DNA from: Robinsoniella peoriensis
GTDB taxonomy: Bacteria; Bacillota; Clostridia; Lachnospirales; Lachnospiraceae
Length of the DNA stretch: 37,074 nt
Assembly (NCBI RefSeq): GCF_000797495.1
Contig: NZ_JTGN01000003.1
Coordinates: forward strand, 375,104 to 412,177
Reading direction: 5' to 3'
Below, piece after piece: positions 23,552 to 31,693 of this stretch (position 1 is the first letter of the stretch; each line of letters opens with the position of its first letter). A program made the position numbers and the translations under genes. The notes beneath the pieces are model-generated. The model was not told where the DNA came from and searched no databases. It was given only the letters and a program-made list of their open reading frames with translations.

Positions 23552-25900
23552 ATGGAAAATACAATCATATGCAGAGCCGGAATCCGAAGGCATAAAGCAA
23601 GCCTTTTCGGAATCGCAGTCCTTTTGTTTTGCGTTTCCCTGTCCCTGACCACAGTACTCACGGTGTACCTTGGCGGCGGCAGGCATATACAGCAGGAGAT
23701 GCAGCGGGCTGGGTTTGGAAACCTTACCGCCTGGGTATCGGGTGTGCCGGATCTTGCGGCACTGACCAACAGCATAGGGACACAGGAGGGGATTGAAAGG
23801 ACAGAAGTACAGGACCTTATCTTTTCCGATTACGAAGCAAATGGCGTGAAGTCAGACAGCGAAGGACAGCTAATCCCCTGGAATTCGGGAACAGAAACTT
23901 ATCATTTCTTCCGTGACGGGCTGAACGGTTACAGGGATGCTCCAAAGGAAATCGTTCCGGGAACGGTCTATGTATCTCCTTCCATGGTCTCCGTTATGGA
24001 CCTTAAAATTGGTGACACCATCACATTTCCTGTGGCTAGAAGCGGAATAACCAAAAGCTTAACGGTTTCCGGATATTATGAGGATCCGTTCATGGGCAGC
24101 TCCATGATTGGAATGAAAGGCTTCCTGGTATCAGAAGCGGATTACGCGGAGATTCAGAAGATGATTGAAGAGACTGGGATGGACAGTCTGGCCAGGAACG
24201 GTGCGATGATCCATATCTTTACGAATAATAAACAGTTCAGTGTAAACGAAATCAACCAGAGACTCAATGAAAACACCCCCATTTCCCAATACACAGAGTT
24301 TATACACAGTGCAGAGGCAATCCGGAGCTTTATGGGTATCCTGCAGAATGCCTTCTGTGGGCTGTTGGCGGCATTTGCCCTGGTTCTTCTAACGGCAGCC
24401 ATGGTGGTTCTGGGGCACAGCATTTCCGGTGTGATCGAACAGGAATATAAAAATCTGGGGATATTAAAAACCATCGGGCTTACCGCAAACCGGCTGGTCC
24501 GGCTGCAGCTTGTGCAGTATGCCACAGCCATGTGCATCGGGATCCTGCCAGGAATACTGGCGGCATTTCCTGCAGTCAGCATGGCAGGAAAGATTACGCT
24601 GACGGCCACAGGAGTCCTTCTGCCCCAGAATATACCGATTCTGCCTTCTCTTATAGTTTTTGCAGTGATTTTTCTCCTGTTGGTGGGATTCGCAGTTTTT
24701 AACTTAAGGAAAATCATGTTTGTCACACCCATGAGGGCGATCCGGGGTGAAACAGCAGAACGAAAATGGAAACCGCTAAAAACAGTCCAGATGAAAAAAG
24801 AAGGGCTTCCTCTAAGGCTAGCAATGCGCCAGCTTCAGACTGGAAAAAAGCAGTACATAAGCGCCTGCCTGATTGCGGTTTTGCTGGTTTTCTTTGCCTC
24901 ACTGACAGGAAGGACAAATGCATGGCTTGGACCGGAGGGCAAAGGAATGATGGATGCATTTAATCCGGCGGATCTGGATATCGGCGTGCAGGCGCTGGGA
25001 GAGCTTGAACCGGAGGTGATGGAGGACATGGTCCGCTCTTACACCGACATCACCGACAGCTACCAACTTGCCATGCCAAGTATATCCGTAAATGGAACCA
25101 ATTTTACGGCAAATGTAATCACAGAGCCGGAACGGTTCCATATCAGCCAGGGTGAGACCAGCCGGAGAGAAGATGAGGTGGTACTGACAGAAACCGCCGC
25201 CTCCGACCTGGGGGTATCCATTGGAGATACGGTGGCGATCCGTGGGGACATGGGGAGCGGTACCTTTACGGTTTCCGGAATCTATCACTGTGCAAATGAC
25301 ATGGGGGCCAATATCGGGATGAGCCGGGAAGGATATCTCACTATCGGGCAGGATGACCCCCAATTATGGTGCCACCATTATTTCCTCTCAGACGAGTCAC
25401 AGAGGGCAGCGATAACGGAGGAGCTTCAGGCAGCTTTTGGAGGTGACGTACATGTGCATGAGAATTCCTGGCCGGGGTTGTTCGGAATCATTTCGGCTAT
25501 GCATGGGCTTCTGGCATTTATGTACGGGATGATCGCATTATTTGTATTGATTGTGACAATCATGACCGGAAGCAAGATTCTTACAGCGGAGCAGAAGGAC
25601 ATGGGTATTTATAAAGCCATTGGATGTTCCACCAGAATGCTGCGCCTGTCATTTTCGCTGCGGTTTGGCATCGCAGCAGTGACGGGCGCGGCAGTGGGGA
25701 CTGTACTGGCATCCATTTTTACAGACCCGTTGGTTTCCGCAGTCATGCGGCTTGCGGGAATCAGCAACTTTGCATCTCATCCGGATATTCTCACTATGGT
25801 TCTGCCAGGTTTCATCGTTATCCTGTTGTTTTTGGGATTTTCTTATCTGGCAGCCGGCCGTATAAAGAAGTCAGATATGACAGTGTTGACGGCTGAATAG
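23552..25900 (+). CDS. FtsX-like ABC permease, double-module type
   Basis: A 782-residue membrane protein. ATG 23552 is preferred over 23516 because GTAGGAGGA sits just upstream and it clears the ATPase stop. One TM lies at about 18-40, a large extracellular domain at 45-255, three TMs in 258-395, another at about 435-452, a second extracellular domain at 460-645, and three TMs in 650-775. This duplicated FtsX layout is that of MacB/LolC-type exporters, which move lipids, peptides or antibiotics rather than nutrients. A small exported compound from the neighbouring pathway, or resistance to it, would fit. Confidence 0.9.
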   Translation: MENTIICRAGIRRHKASLFGIAVLLFCVSLSLTTVLTVYLGGGRHIQQEMQRAGFGNLTAWVSGVPDLAALTNSIGTQEGIERTEVQDLIFSDYEANGVKSDSEGQLIPWNSGTETYHFFRDGLNGYRDAPKEIVPGTVYVSPSMVSVMDLKIGDTITFPVARSGITKSLTVSGYYEDPFMGSSMIGMKGFLVSEADYAEIQKMIEETGMDSLARNGAMIHIFTNNKQFSVNEINQRLNENTPISQYTEFIHSAEAIRSFMGILQNAFCGLLAAFALVLLTAAMVVLGHSISGVIEQEYKNLGILKTIGLTANRLVRLQLVQYATAMCIGILPGILAAFPAVSMAGKITLTATGVLLPQNIPILPSLIVFAVIFLLLVGFAVFNLRKIMFVTPMRAIRGETAERKWKPLKTVQMKKEGLPLRLAMRQLQTGKKQYISACLIAVLLVFFASLTGRTNAWLGPEGKGMMDAFNPADLDIGVQALGELEPEVMEDMVRSYTDITDSYQLAMPSISVNGTNFTANVITEPERFHISQGETSRREDEVVLTETAASDLGVSIGDTVAIRGDMGSGTFTVSGIYHCANDMGANIGMSREGYLTIGQDDPQLWCHHYFLSDESQRAAITEELQAAFGGDVHVHENSWPGLFGIISAMHGLLAFMYGMIALFVLIVTIMTGSKILTAEQKDMGIYKAIGCSTRMLRLSFSLRFGIAAVTGAAVGTVLASIFTDPLVSAVMRLAGISNFASHPDILTMVLPGFIVILLFLGFSYLAAGRIKKSDMTVLTAE

Positions 25901-25935
25901 TCGTGTAACACATATCATTAGATAGGAGTCAGGAC

Positions 25936-26019
25936 ATGGTAAAGAGAAATAAGCTGAGCGCAAATGCGCAGAAAGGAGATCTTATTGAGGAAAAACATCT
26001 CAATAAGTATGGATTATGA
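25936..26019 (+). CDS. 27-residue ORF coupled to a lipoprotein gene
   Basis: ATG 25936 has AGGAG 7 nt upstream and opens 27 codons of a charged peptide that starts MVKRNKLSANAQ and ends NKYGL. Its TGA overlaps the ATG of the lipoprotein gene (ATGA), the classic arrangement for translational coupling. The coding sequence also contains a perfect hairpin (25981-26007). It may be a leader peptide controlling the lipoprotein, or simply a coupling ORF; no homologous family is recognised. Confidence 0.6.
   Translation: MVKRNKLSANAQKGDLIEEKHLNKYGL
25981..26007 (+). promoter_or_regulatory. Hairpin between an upstream Shine-Dalgarno and the start codon
   Basis: CTTATTGAG (25981-25989) and CTCAATAAG (25999-26007) form a perfect 9-bp stem with a 9-nt loop. 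AAAGGAG ends just before it, at 25978, and ATG 26016 lies 8 nt after it. Folding would bring the Shine-Dalgarno within about 10 nt of the start codon. Confidence 0.65.
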
Positions 26020-26648
26020 AGAATAGACTCGTAAAAAAAGCAATGGGAGCAGCAACTTTAATTATGCTATCTGCGGCACTTCTGGCTGGCTGCGGCAAGG
26101 AGGAACGACAGGGGAGCGTAAGCACCGGACAAAGTACATCAGATACTGTGGCCGGCACCAATGCAGGAACAGAGACGGATACAGTAACAGAAACAGAGGC
26201 CAAAAGCGGCAATTCAGCTGACAGCCAGAATACAAGCGGAGTAACTGAACTGGAAGTACGGTTCGGAGATAACGGCTCCCCGTTCATGATGCAGCTGGAA
26301 GATAACGAGACCGCGGCAGCGATTGCCCGCTATGTGGGAACTTCTGACTGGAGACTTCCCATTTATGAAAGAGATGATGATGCGGACTATGACGTGATGC
26401 AGTATTACGATGTATCCGGCAGATATAATATCCCATCCAATGGGAAAACAGTAACATCGGAAAAAGCCGGGGAAGTCTATTATTCGGACCCAAACCGTAT
26501 CGTATTGTTTTATCATGACGCAGAAATCACGGGAGAATATACCAAAATAGGAACCTTTGATGCAACGGATGACTTTGTGACTGCTGTAGAGGAAAACCCT
26601 GTGTTAGAAGGCTGGGGAAACAAGATCGTGCAGATTGCACATCCATAA
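26016..26648 (+). CDS. Lipoprotein with a cyclophilin-like domain
   Basis: A 210-residue lipoprotein. The signal peptide ends in the lipobox LLAGC (C26); a Ser/Thr/Glu-rich spacer follows to about residue 72. The C-terminal domain (about 74-208), with ELEVRFGDNGSPF, WGNKIVQIAHP and the motif of an IGxF loop, fits the cyclophilin-like fold family (PF18050-type), which keeps the fold of cyclophilin but probably not prolyl isomerase activity. The best ribosome site is on the far side of the hairpin, or initiation is coupled to the overlapping small ORF. A second cyclophilin-like lipoprotein follows at 27.6 kb. Role outside the membrane unknown. Confidence 0.8.
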   Translation: MKNRLVKKAMGAATLIMLSAALLAGCGKEERQGSVSTGQSTSDTVAGTNAGTETDTVTETEAKSGNSADSQNTSGVTELEVRFGDNGSPFMMQLEDNETAAAIARYVGTSDWRLPIYERDDDADYDVMQYYDVSGRYNIPSNGKTVTSEKAGEVYYSDPNRIVLFYHDAEITGEYTKIGTFDATDDFVTAVEENPVLEGWGNKIVQIAHP

Positions 26649-26650
26649 AG

Positions 26651-26694
26651 ATAACATAAAAATAACATAAAGATAACATAAAAACAACATATTA
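26651..26694 (+). repeat. Four tandem 11-bp AT-rich repeats
   Basis: Units related to ATAACATAAAA begin at 26651, 26662, 26673 and 26684 (the last diverged) in the 60-bp gap before the DUF3737 gene. An 11-bp period equals one helical turn. They may be a regulatory array or simple slippage. The ribosome site AAAGGAGAGG follows directly. Confidence 0.75.
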
Positions 26695-26708
26695 AAGGAG
26701 AGGTAGAA

Positions 26709-27575
26709 ATGAAAGAAATCAGACGTGAGTTTTTAACAGGAGAACGTGCACTTTTTAAAGGAGAAAATTTAAAAATATACGACACCATATTTACGGATGG
26801 GGAATCACCGCTGAAGGAAAGTCATGATATTGAGCTTTTCGGCAGTATGTTCAAATGGAAATATCCATTGTGGTACAGCAGGAATATCATTGCCGAGGAC
26901 TGCACCTGGTTTGAAATGGGTCGTGCAGGGGTGTGGTATACGGACAATATCACGGTAAAGAATGCAGTCATTGAGGCACCAAAGAATTTCCGCCGGTGTC
27001 ATGGCGTGACCCTTCAGAATGTACATTTTCCAAATGCAGCAGAAACCCTGTGGAACTGTGATGAAGTCATCATGGAGCAGGTTACGGCAAAAGGAGACTA
27101 CTTTGCCATGAACAGCCGGAACATGAAGCTTCAGAATTTTCAACTGATCGGGAACTATTCCTTTGACGGGGTAAAAAATATGGAAATCCATAATGCCAGA
27201 CTGCTCTCCAAAGATGCTTTCTGGAACAGTGAAAACGTGACGGTATATGATTCCTTTATATCAGGGGAATATCTTGGCTGGAATGCAAAAAATCTGACAC
27301 TGATTAACTGTACCGTCGAAAGCCTGCAGGGAATGTGTTATATTGACAATCTTGTTATGAAGAACTGCAGGCTGCTGAATACCACCCTTGCATTCGAGTA
27401 TTCTACCGTGGATGTAGAAATTGACGGAAAGATTGACAGCGTTATGAATCCAACAGGAGGAAGTATCCGGGCAGATTACATCAAGGAACTGATTATTGAA
27501 AAAGACAAAGTGGATCCGGATAAAACAGTCATTACCTGCACAATGGACCAAAGTCCAGACAAAATGGCGGTTTAA
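26709..27575 (+). CDS. DUF3737-family protein
   Basis: A 288-residue protein matching the DUF3737 pattern: an N-terminal GERALF motif, then rows of short repeats such as NIIAEDCTWFEMGRAGVWYTDNITVKNAVIEAPKNFR that suggest a right-handed beta-helix. No signal peptide or TM is seen, so it is probably cytoplasmic. The biochemical function of the family is not known; its shape recalls pectate-lyase-like or pentapeptide-like solenoids, but no catalytic set is recognised. It sits between two cyclophilin-like lipoproteins. Confidence 0.85.
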   Translation: MKEIRREFLTGERALFKGENLKIYDTIFTDGESPLKESHDIELFGSMFKWKYPLWYSRNIIAEDCTWFEMGRAGVWYTDNITVKNAVIEAPKNFRRCHGVTLQNVHFPNAAETLWNCDEVIMEQVTAKGDYFAMNSRNMKLQNFQLIGNYSFDGVKNMEIHNARLLSKDAFWNSENVTVYDSFISGEYLGWNAKNLTLINCTVESLQGMCYIDNLVMKNCRLLNTTLAFEYSTVDVEIDGKIDSVMNPTGGSIRADYIKELIIEKDKVDPDKTVITCTMDQSPDKMAV

Positions 27576-27636
27576 CCAATGAAACATACATAATGGATAC
27601 ATATGAGAACAACAGCCACAACAGGAGGTATTGCAC

Positions 27637-28194
27637 ATGAAAAAATTAACCCCCCTTTTCCTTTGTGTCGTATTGCTGTTTATCCTTTCAGCCTGCAGCA
27701 GCAGTTCCAGGCTGCATACGGAAAGTATAAATGCAGACCAGACAGAACAAACCATTCCTGTAACGGAGGCCCCGCCCCCGCCATCAGAAGAAACAGCTTC
27801 TGATACAAAGGAACCCCCCATAAAGGAATTACAAATCCGGGTAGAAGGAGAAGACGGGCAGAATATTGTTTTTCAGTTGAATAACAGCTCCGCAGCACAT
27901 GCTTTGTATGACCAGCTCCCTCTTTCTGTCCCGGCAGAAGATTACAGCAATGATGAAAAAATATTTTATCCCCCCAATGAATTGGATACAAGGGACACTC
28001 CCCTGGCCAAGGGACCTGCAGGAACACTGGCTTACTATGAACCGTGGGGGGATGTGGTTCTTTACTACGGTGAGTGTGGAGGCGCAAGCGGCCTGTATGC
28101 ACTTGGCGAAGCTGTGTCTGGTACGGAACAGATTGAAACTTTATCAGGAGAACTAAAGATTGAAGCAGTAAACGGTGAGTATAAGAAAAGATGA
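27637..28194 (+). CDS. Second lipoprotein with a cyclophilin-like domain
   Basis: A 185-residue lipoprotein. ATG 27637 is chosen because AGGAGG lies 8 nt upstream; the TTG two codons earlier is too close. The lipobox is LSAC (C20), followed by a Ser/Thr/Glu/Pro spacer. The domain at about 62-183 (KELQIRVEGEDG, GDVVLYYGECGGASGLYALG) has the pattern of the cyclophilin-like fold family. It resembles the lipoprotein at 26 kb in layout but is a distant paralogue by eye. Function unknown. Confidence 0.8.
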   Translation: MKKLTPLFLCVVLLFILSACSSSSRLHTESINADQTEQTIPVTEAPPPPSEETASDTKEPPIKELQIRVEGEDGQNIVFQLNNSSAAHALYDQLPLSVPAEDYSNDEKIFYPPNELDTRDTPLAKGPAGTLAYYEPWGDVVLYYGECGGASGLYALGEAVSGTEQIETLSGELKIEAVNGEYKKR

Positions 28195-28239
28195 GGATTT
28201 CCGCCAGACGAACAGGCGAGAGAGGAGAGGAAGGAACAA

Positions 28240-28854
28240 ATGGGTATTTTTATTATAAAGGGGATTCTAATCGGGCTTATCTTTGGCATGCCGGCCGGAG
28301 CAGTTGGGGCAATGACAGCACAAAGAACCATGAATTATGGCATGAAAGCAGGCCTGATAACGGGATTAGGATCCTCTGCTGCGGACTGTCTGTATGCTTG
28401 TATCGGTGCCTGTGGATTTACCTTTATCTCCGATTTTTTACTTCGGCATCAAAGTATCATTCATCTGGGGGGAGGCTGCCTGATTCTGGGCATGGGTATC
28501 AGTATGCTGACGATAAAAAATGCCAGGCCTCAAAATGTACAGAATCCTGTCAGAGGTATCCGGATGTTCGTTTCGTCCTTTGCAGTGGGAATAACAAACC
28601 CGGCAGCCATTCTTACCTTTCTGTTTGCGTTTTCCTGGTTTGGTATAGATGGAGAGACGGGAATTACATCCGGGATCGGTTTGGTGTGCGGCGTATTTAT
28701 CGGGACCTATATCTGGTGGGGAACACTTTCCGGAGTGGTTACCTTACTAAAGAAAAAAGCAAAGAAGGATCATCTCGCAGCTATAAACCGGATATTCGGT
28801 ATCATTTTAATCCTTTTTGGTGCAGTAGTACTACATCAAACAATTATATCTTAA
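28240..28854 (+). CDS. LysE/RhtB-family amino-acid exporter
   Basis: A 204-residue membrane protein with about six TM segments. The opening GLIFGMPAGAVGAMTAQRTMNYG matches the conserved first TM and loop of the LysE superfamily, and GITNPAAILTFLFAFSWFG the central TM with the family's Asn-Pro. Proteins of this family export amino acids or small amino compounds by proton antiport. It lies before the MalY-type lyase, which could supply or consume cysteine- or methionine-type amino acids; that link is inference. GAGAGGAGAGG is the ribosome site. Confidence 0.85.
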   Translation: MGIFIIKGILIGLIFGMPAGAVGAMTAQRTMNYGMKAGLITGLGSSAADCLYACIGACGFTFISDFLLRHQSIIHLGGGCLILGMGISMLTIKNARPQNVQNPVRGIRMFVSSFAVGITNPAAILTFLFAFSWFGIDGETGITSGIGLVCGVFIGTYIWWGTLSGVVTLLKKKAKKDHLAAINRIFGIILILFGAVVLHQTIIS

Positions 28855-28957
28855 ATTTGGGTTTCGCTGAAAAAGGGAAGCTTAGAATGCGATGGGAGAC
28901 AGTTGAATACTAAGCGGGCACTGAGCTTGAAATTAAAAGAAAATAGGAGGAAAAGGC

Positions 28958-30136
28958 ATGAATTTTCAGTTTGATCAAATAATAGAGCGCAGGAATACGG
29001 GGGCCATGAAATGGGATGTGAATGAAAATGAACTTCCCATGTGGGTGGCTGATATGGATTTTCAGACAGCACCGGAAATAACAGAAAGCATGGTGGATAG
29101 AGCCAGACATGGAGTATTTGGATATACACTGGTGACAGATGAATGGTATGGGGCTTACCAGACCTGGTGGAAAAAACGGCATCAGTTTGAAATCAGGAAA
29201 GAGTGGCTGGTTTTTTGCACTGGTGTAGTGCCCGCTGTCTCCAGCATAGTCCGTAAGATAACTACCGTAGGGGAAAATGTTGTAGTAATGACTCCGGTAT
29301 ATAACATATTTTTTAACTCTATAAGTAATAATGGCAGAAATGTATTGGAAAACCCATTGAAATACGATGGCAATGAATATCAGATTGATTTTACAGATTT
29401 GCAAGAGAAACTGGCAGATGCCCAGACGACCCTACTGATCATTTGTAATCCACATAATCCGGTGGGCAAAATCTGGGACAGAGAAACGCTTAAGAGGATT
29501 GGGGATTTATGTGTCAAATACCATGTGGCTGTTTTATCGGATGAGATACACTGTGATATTACTGAGCCTGGTTCTGATTATACACCGTTTGCCTCAGTAT
29601 CGGAAAACTGCCAAAACAACAGTATAACATGTGTATCCCCTACCAAGGCATTTAATCTGGCAGGGATTCAGACGGCTGCTGTGATTGTACCGGATGATAA
29701 TCTGAGGAATAAAGTGGTCAGAGGTCTGAATACCGATGAAGTGGCAGAGCCAAATGTATTTGCTGCCATGGCACCGGCTGCGGCATTTGGCTGCGGCGGA
29801 AACTGGCTGGATGCCTTAAGAGAGTATCTGTGGGAGAACAGGAGGTATGCAGAAGCGTACATGGAAAAAGAAATCAGAGGAGTATCAGCGGTTTCCGGCA
29901 GGGCAACGTATCTGCTTTGGATTGACTGCCGGTCCGTCATTGGTGACTCCTCGGAACTTTGCCGCTTTATTCGCCGCCACAGTGGTTTATATCTCTCGGA
30001 CGGAAATGAATACCGGAACGGAAAGGGGTTCCTGCGTATGAATCTGGCATGTCCAAGGCAGCAAGTGAAGGATGGCCTGAAACGTCTGAAGGACAGTGTG
30101 GCAGCTTATGAGTCATGGGTATGCGGCCAGTGTTAA
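28958..30136 (+). CDS. MalY/PatB-type PLP aminotransferase (C-S beta-lyase)
   Basis: A 392-residue class I/II aminotransferase. Features of the MalY/PatB branch are DFDQIIERRNTGAMKWD-like opening residues, MWVADMDF near residue 30, CNPHNPVGKIW (about 166-176), SDEIHCDI (about 194-201) and the PLP lysine K230 in SPTKAFNLAGIQ. Members split carbon-sulphur bonds of cystathionine or cysteine conjugates, releasing pyruvate and ammonia. It is the last gene of the plus-strand run and is convergent with the YesN-like gene 25 bp away. AGGAGG precedes ATG 28958. Confidence 0.92.
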   Translation: MNFQFDQIIERRNTGAMKWDVNENELPMWVADMDFQTAPEITESMVDRARHGVFGYTLVTDEWYGAYQTWWKKRHQFEIRKEWLVFCTGVVPAVSSIVRKITTVGENVVVMTPVYNIFFNSISNNGRNVLENPLKYDGNEYQIDFTDLQEKLADAQTTLLIICNPHNPVGKIWDRETLKRIGDLCVKYHVAVLSDEIHCDITEPGSDYTPFASVSENCQNNSITCVSPTKAFNLAGIQTAAVIVPDDNLRNKVVRGLNTDEVAEPNVFAAMAPAAAFGCGGNWLDALREYLWENRRYAEAYMEKEIRGVSAVSGRATYLLWIDCRSVIGDSSELCRFIRRHSGLYLSDGNEYRNGKGFLRMNLACPRQQVKDGLKRLKDSVAAYESWVCGQC

Positions 30137-30160
30137 TATAGACCGCAGCAATTGTTTTAT

Positions 30161-31693
30161 TCAAAGATTCTTATTTCGGTAATCGGAAGGAGATACACCG
30201 GTTAATTCCTTAAAAAACCGGCTGAAATAGTGCTGGTCCTCATAACCGACCAAAGTACTTATTTGCTTCACGGATAAATCGGAATGTTCCAGAAGCAGTT
30301 TTTTTGCTTCGTCTATACGCAGCCGCAGTAGGTATTTCACAGGGGATTCTCCGGTATGCTTTTTGAAAATCCGGGTCAGATAAGAGGCGTTGAAATTAAA
30401 CTTCCTTGCCATGTCCTCTATGTTAATAGGGGATGCATAATTTTTCTTCATAAATAGCTCAAGTTCATTTATGATAGAAGATGCATCCGAGCATTTTCTT
30501 GATTGTATACGGAAGATCTCCTGGAATATGTTTAAGACCTCAGAAAATAATGAATTAATGGCGGCTGCATTTTGGATGCAGTCATATAACCTTTTTTCGT
30601 GCATATTATTTTCTTCATTTGTTGTTTCGAAGTCATTTTCCGTTAAACGGAGAATTTGCAGCAGCTGACTTTCAATCATATACTGGGGACATTTTAAATT
30701 TTGCCACTGACTGAACAGAGCCTCCAGAAATTGTGAAAAAGATACAAAATTCTCAGATTTCGCAGATGCGGATAATTTATTTATATCGGAAATATCAAGC
30801 TTGGTATGACCGACGGTGGATTCCGGAGTAATGACTTGGGAGAAACCGATAATCAAGCCATGGTACAAACGGTTTCGCAGCATCCTTGATGAAGTTTCAA
30901 TATCCTGATATGCAATATAGTGTTCACAGACAGCGATTGATACAGGTGCATATATTTTTTCCAGAACCCCCAGCAGAGTTTTGGCATTTTGCAAGATTTC
31001 TTTTTCATTATTCTGACTGGCAGTAACTATTAAGAATTTCTGGTTCATTTCCCGTTCGTCAATCAGCCACCAGCTTTCCTGTTTAGAAAAACAAGTATTG
31101 AGCGCTTTCAGCATAGTATCCTCCGAAAATAAAGAGTCATCGTCTGCTTGAACCGTCAGACCGGGAATATGGTTTTTTAAATTACCAAAACAGATCAGGA
31201 ACAGCATAAAGTGTCTGCCGGAAAAGGAAGAAGGCATAAGCGCATCCGAGGCTTGCCCCGCAAGGGCGGAAGAGAGGATGCTGCGCTCAATTGATTTCTC
31301 CTTTTGCTTTATTGTGTCCTGCATTTTTCGCAGAATACTTTCCAGATTCGCTTCTTTCACCGGCTTTAACAGATAATCTGCAACGTCGTACCGGATTGCA
31401 CTCCTGGCATATTCAAAGTCATCATAACCGCTGATGATGGCAATTTGAAGGGATGTATTTTTTTCCCGTATGCGCCGGATTAATTCCAGCCCATCCATCA
31501 TTGGCATTTTTATATCGGTAAATAATATCTGTGCTTTAGTTGTATCCAGAAGGTGAAGGGCATCCAATCCGTTGTAGGCACTTCCAACCACCTGAAAATC
31601 AGGGGAAATATTTTCAATTTTTTTAATGATATTTTTTAAAATCAAAGATTCGTCTTCCGCAACAATGATGCGGACAGGTCTATTTATCTCCAT
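30161..31693 (-). CDS. YesN-like response regulator with AraC-type HTH
   Basis: A 510-residue regulator. The receiver domain at 7-125 has the acidic pocket EDE, the acceptor D60 in LFTDIKMPMMDG and a Lys in YLLKPV. A central region of about 260 residues (130-395) of unknown fold follows, and two AraC-type helix-turn-helix motifs lie at about 405-508 (FNASYLTRIFKKHTGESP, VGYEDQHYFSRFFKELTGVSP). It overlaps the kinase gene by 14 bp. This class usually controls an adjacent sugar ABC transporter, here the divergent operon at 33.7 kb. Confidence 0.95.
   Translation of the reverse strand: MEINRPVRIIVAEDESLILKNIIKKIENISPDFQVVGSAYNGLDALHLLDTTKAQILFTDIKMPMMDGLELIRRIREKNTSLQIAIISGYDDFEYARSAIRYDVADYLLKPVKEANLESILRKMQDTIKQKEKSIERSILSSALAGQASDALMPSSFSGRHFMLFLICFGNLKNHIPGLTVQADDDSLFSEDTMLKALNTCFSKQESWWLIDEREMNQKFLIVTASQNNEKEILQNAKTLLGVLEKIYAPVSIAVCEHYIAYQDIETSSRMLRNRLYHGLIIGFSQVITPESTVGHTKLDISDINKLSASAKSENFVSFSQFLEALFSQWQNLKCPQYMIESQLLQILRLTENDFETTNEENNMHEKRLYDCIQNAAAINSLFSEVLNIFQEIFRIQSRKCSDASSIINELELFMKKNYASPINIEDMARKFNFNASYLTRIFKKHTGESPVKYLLRLRIDEAKKLLLEHSDLSVKQISTLVGYEDQHYFSRFFKELTGVSPSDYRNKNL

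Noticed and set aside
26651..26694. CRISPR array
   Set aside because: The 11-bp units are contiguous with no spacers and no cas genes are present.
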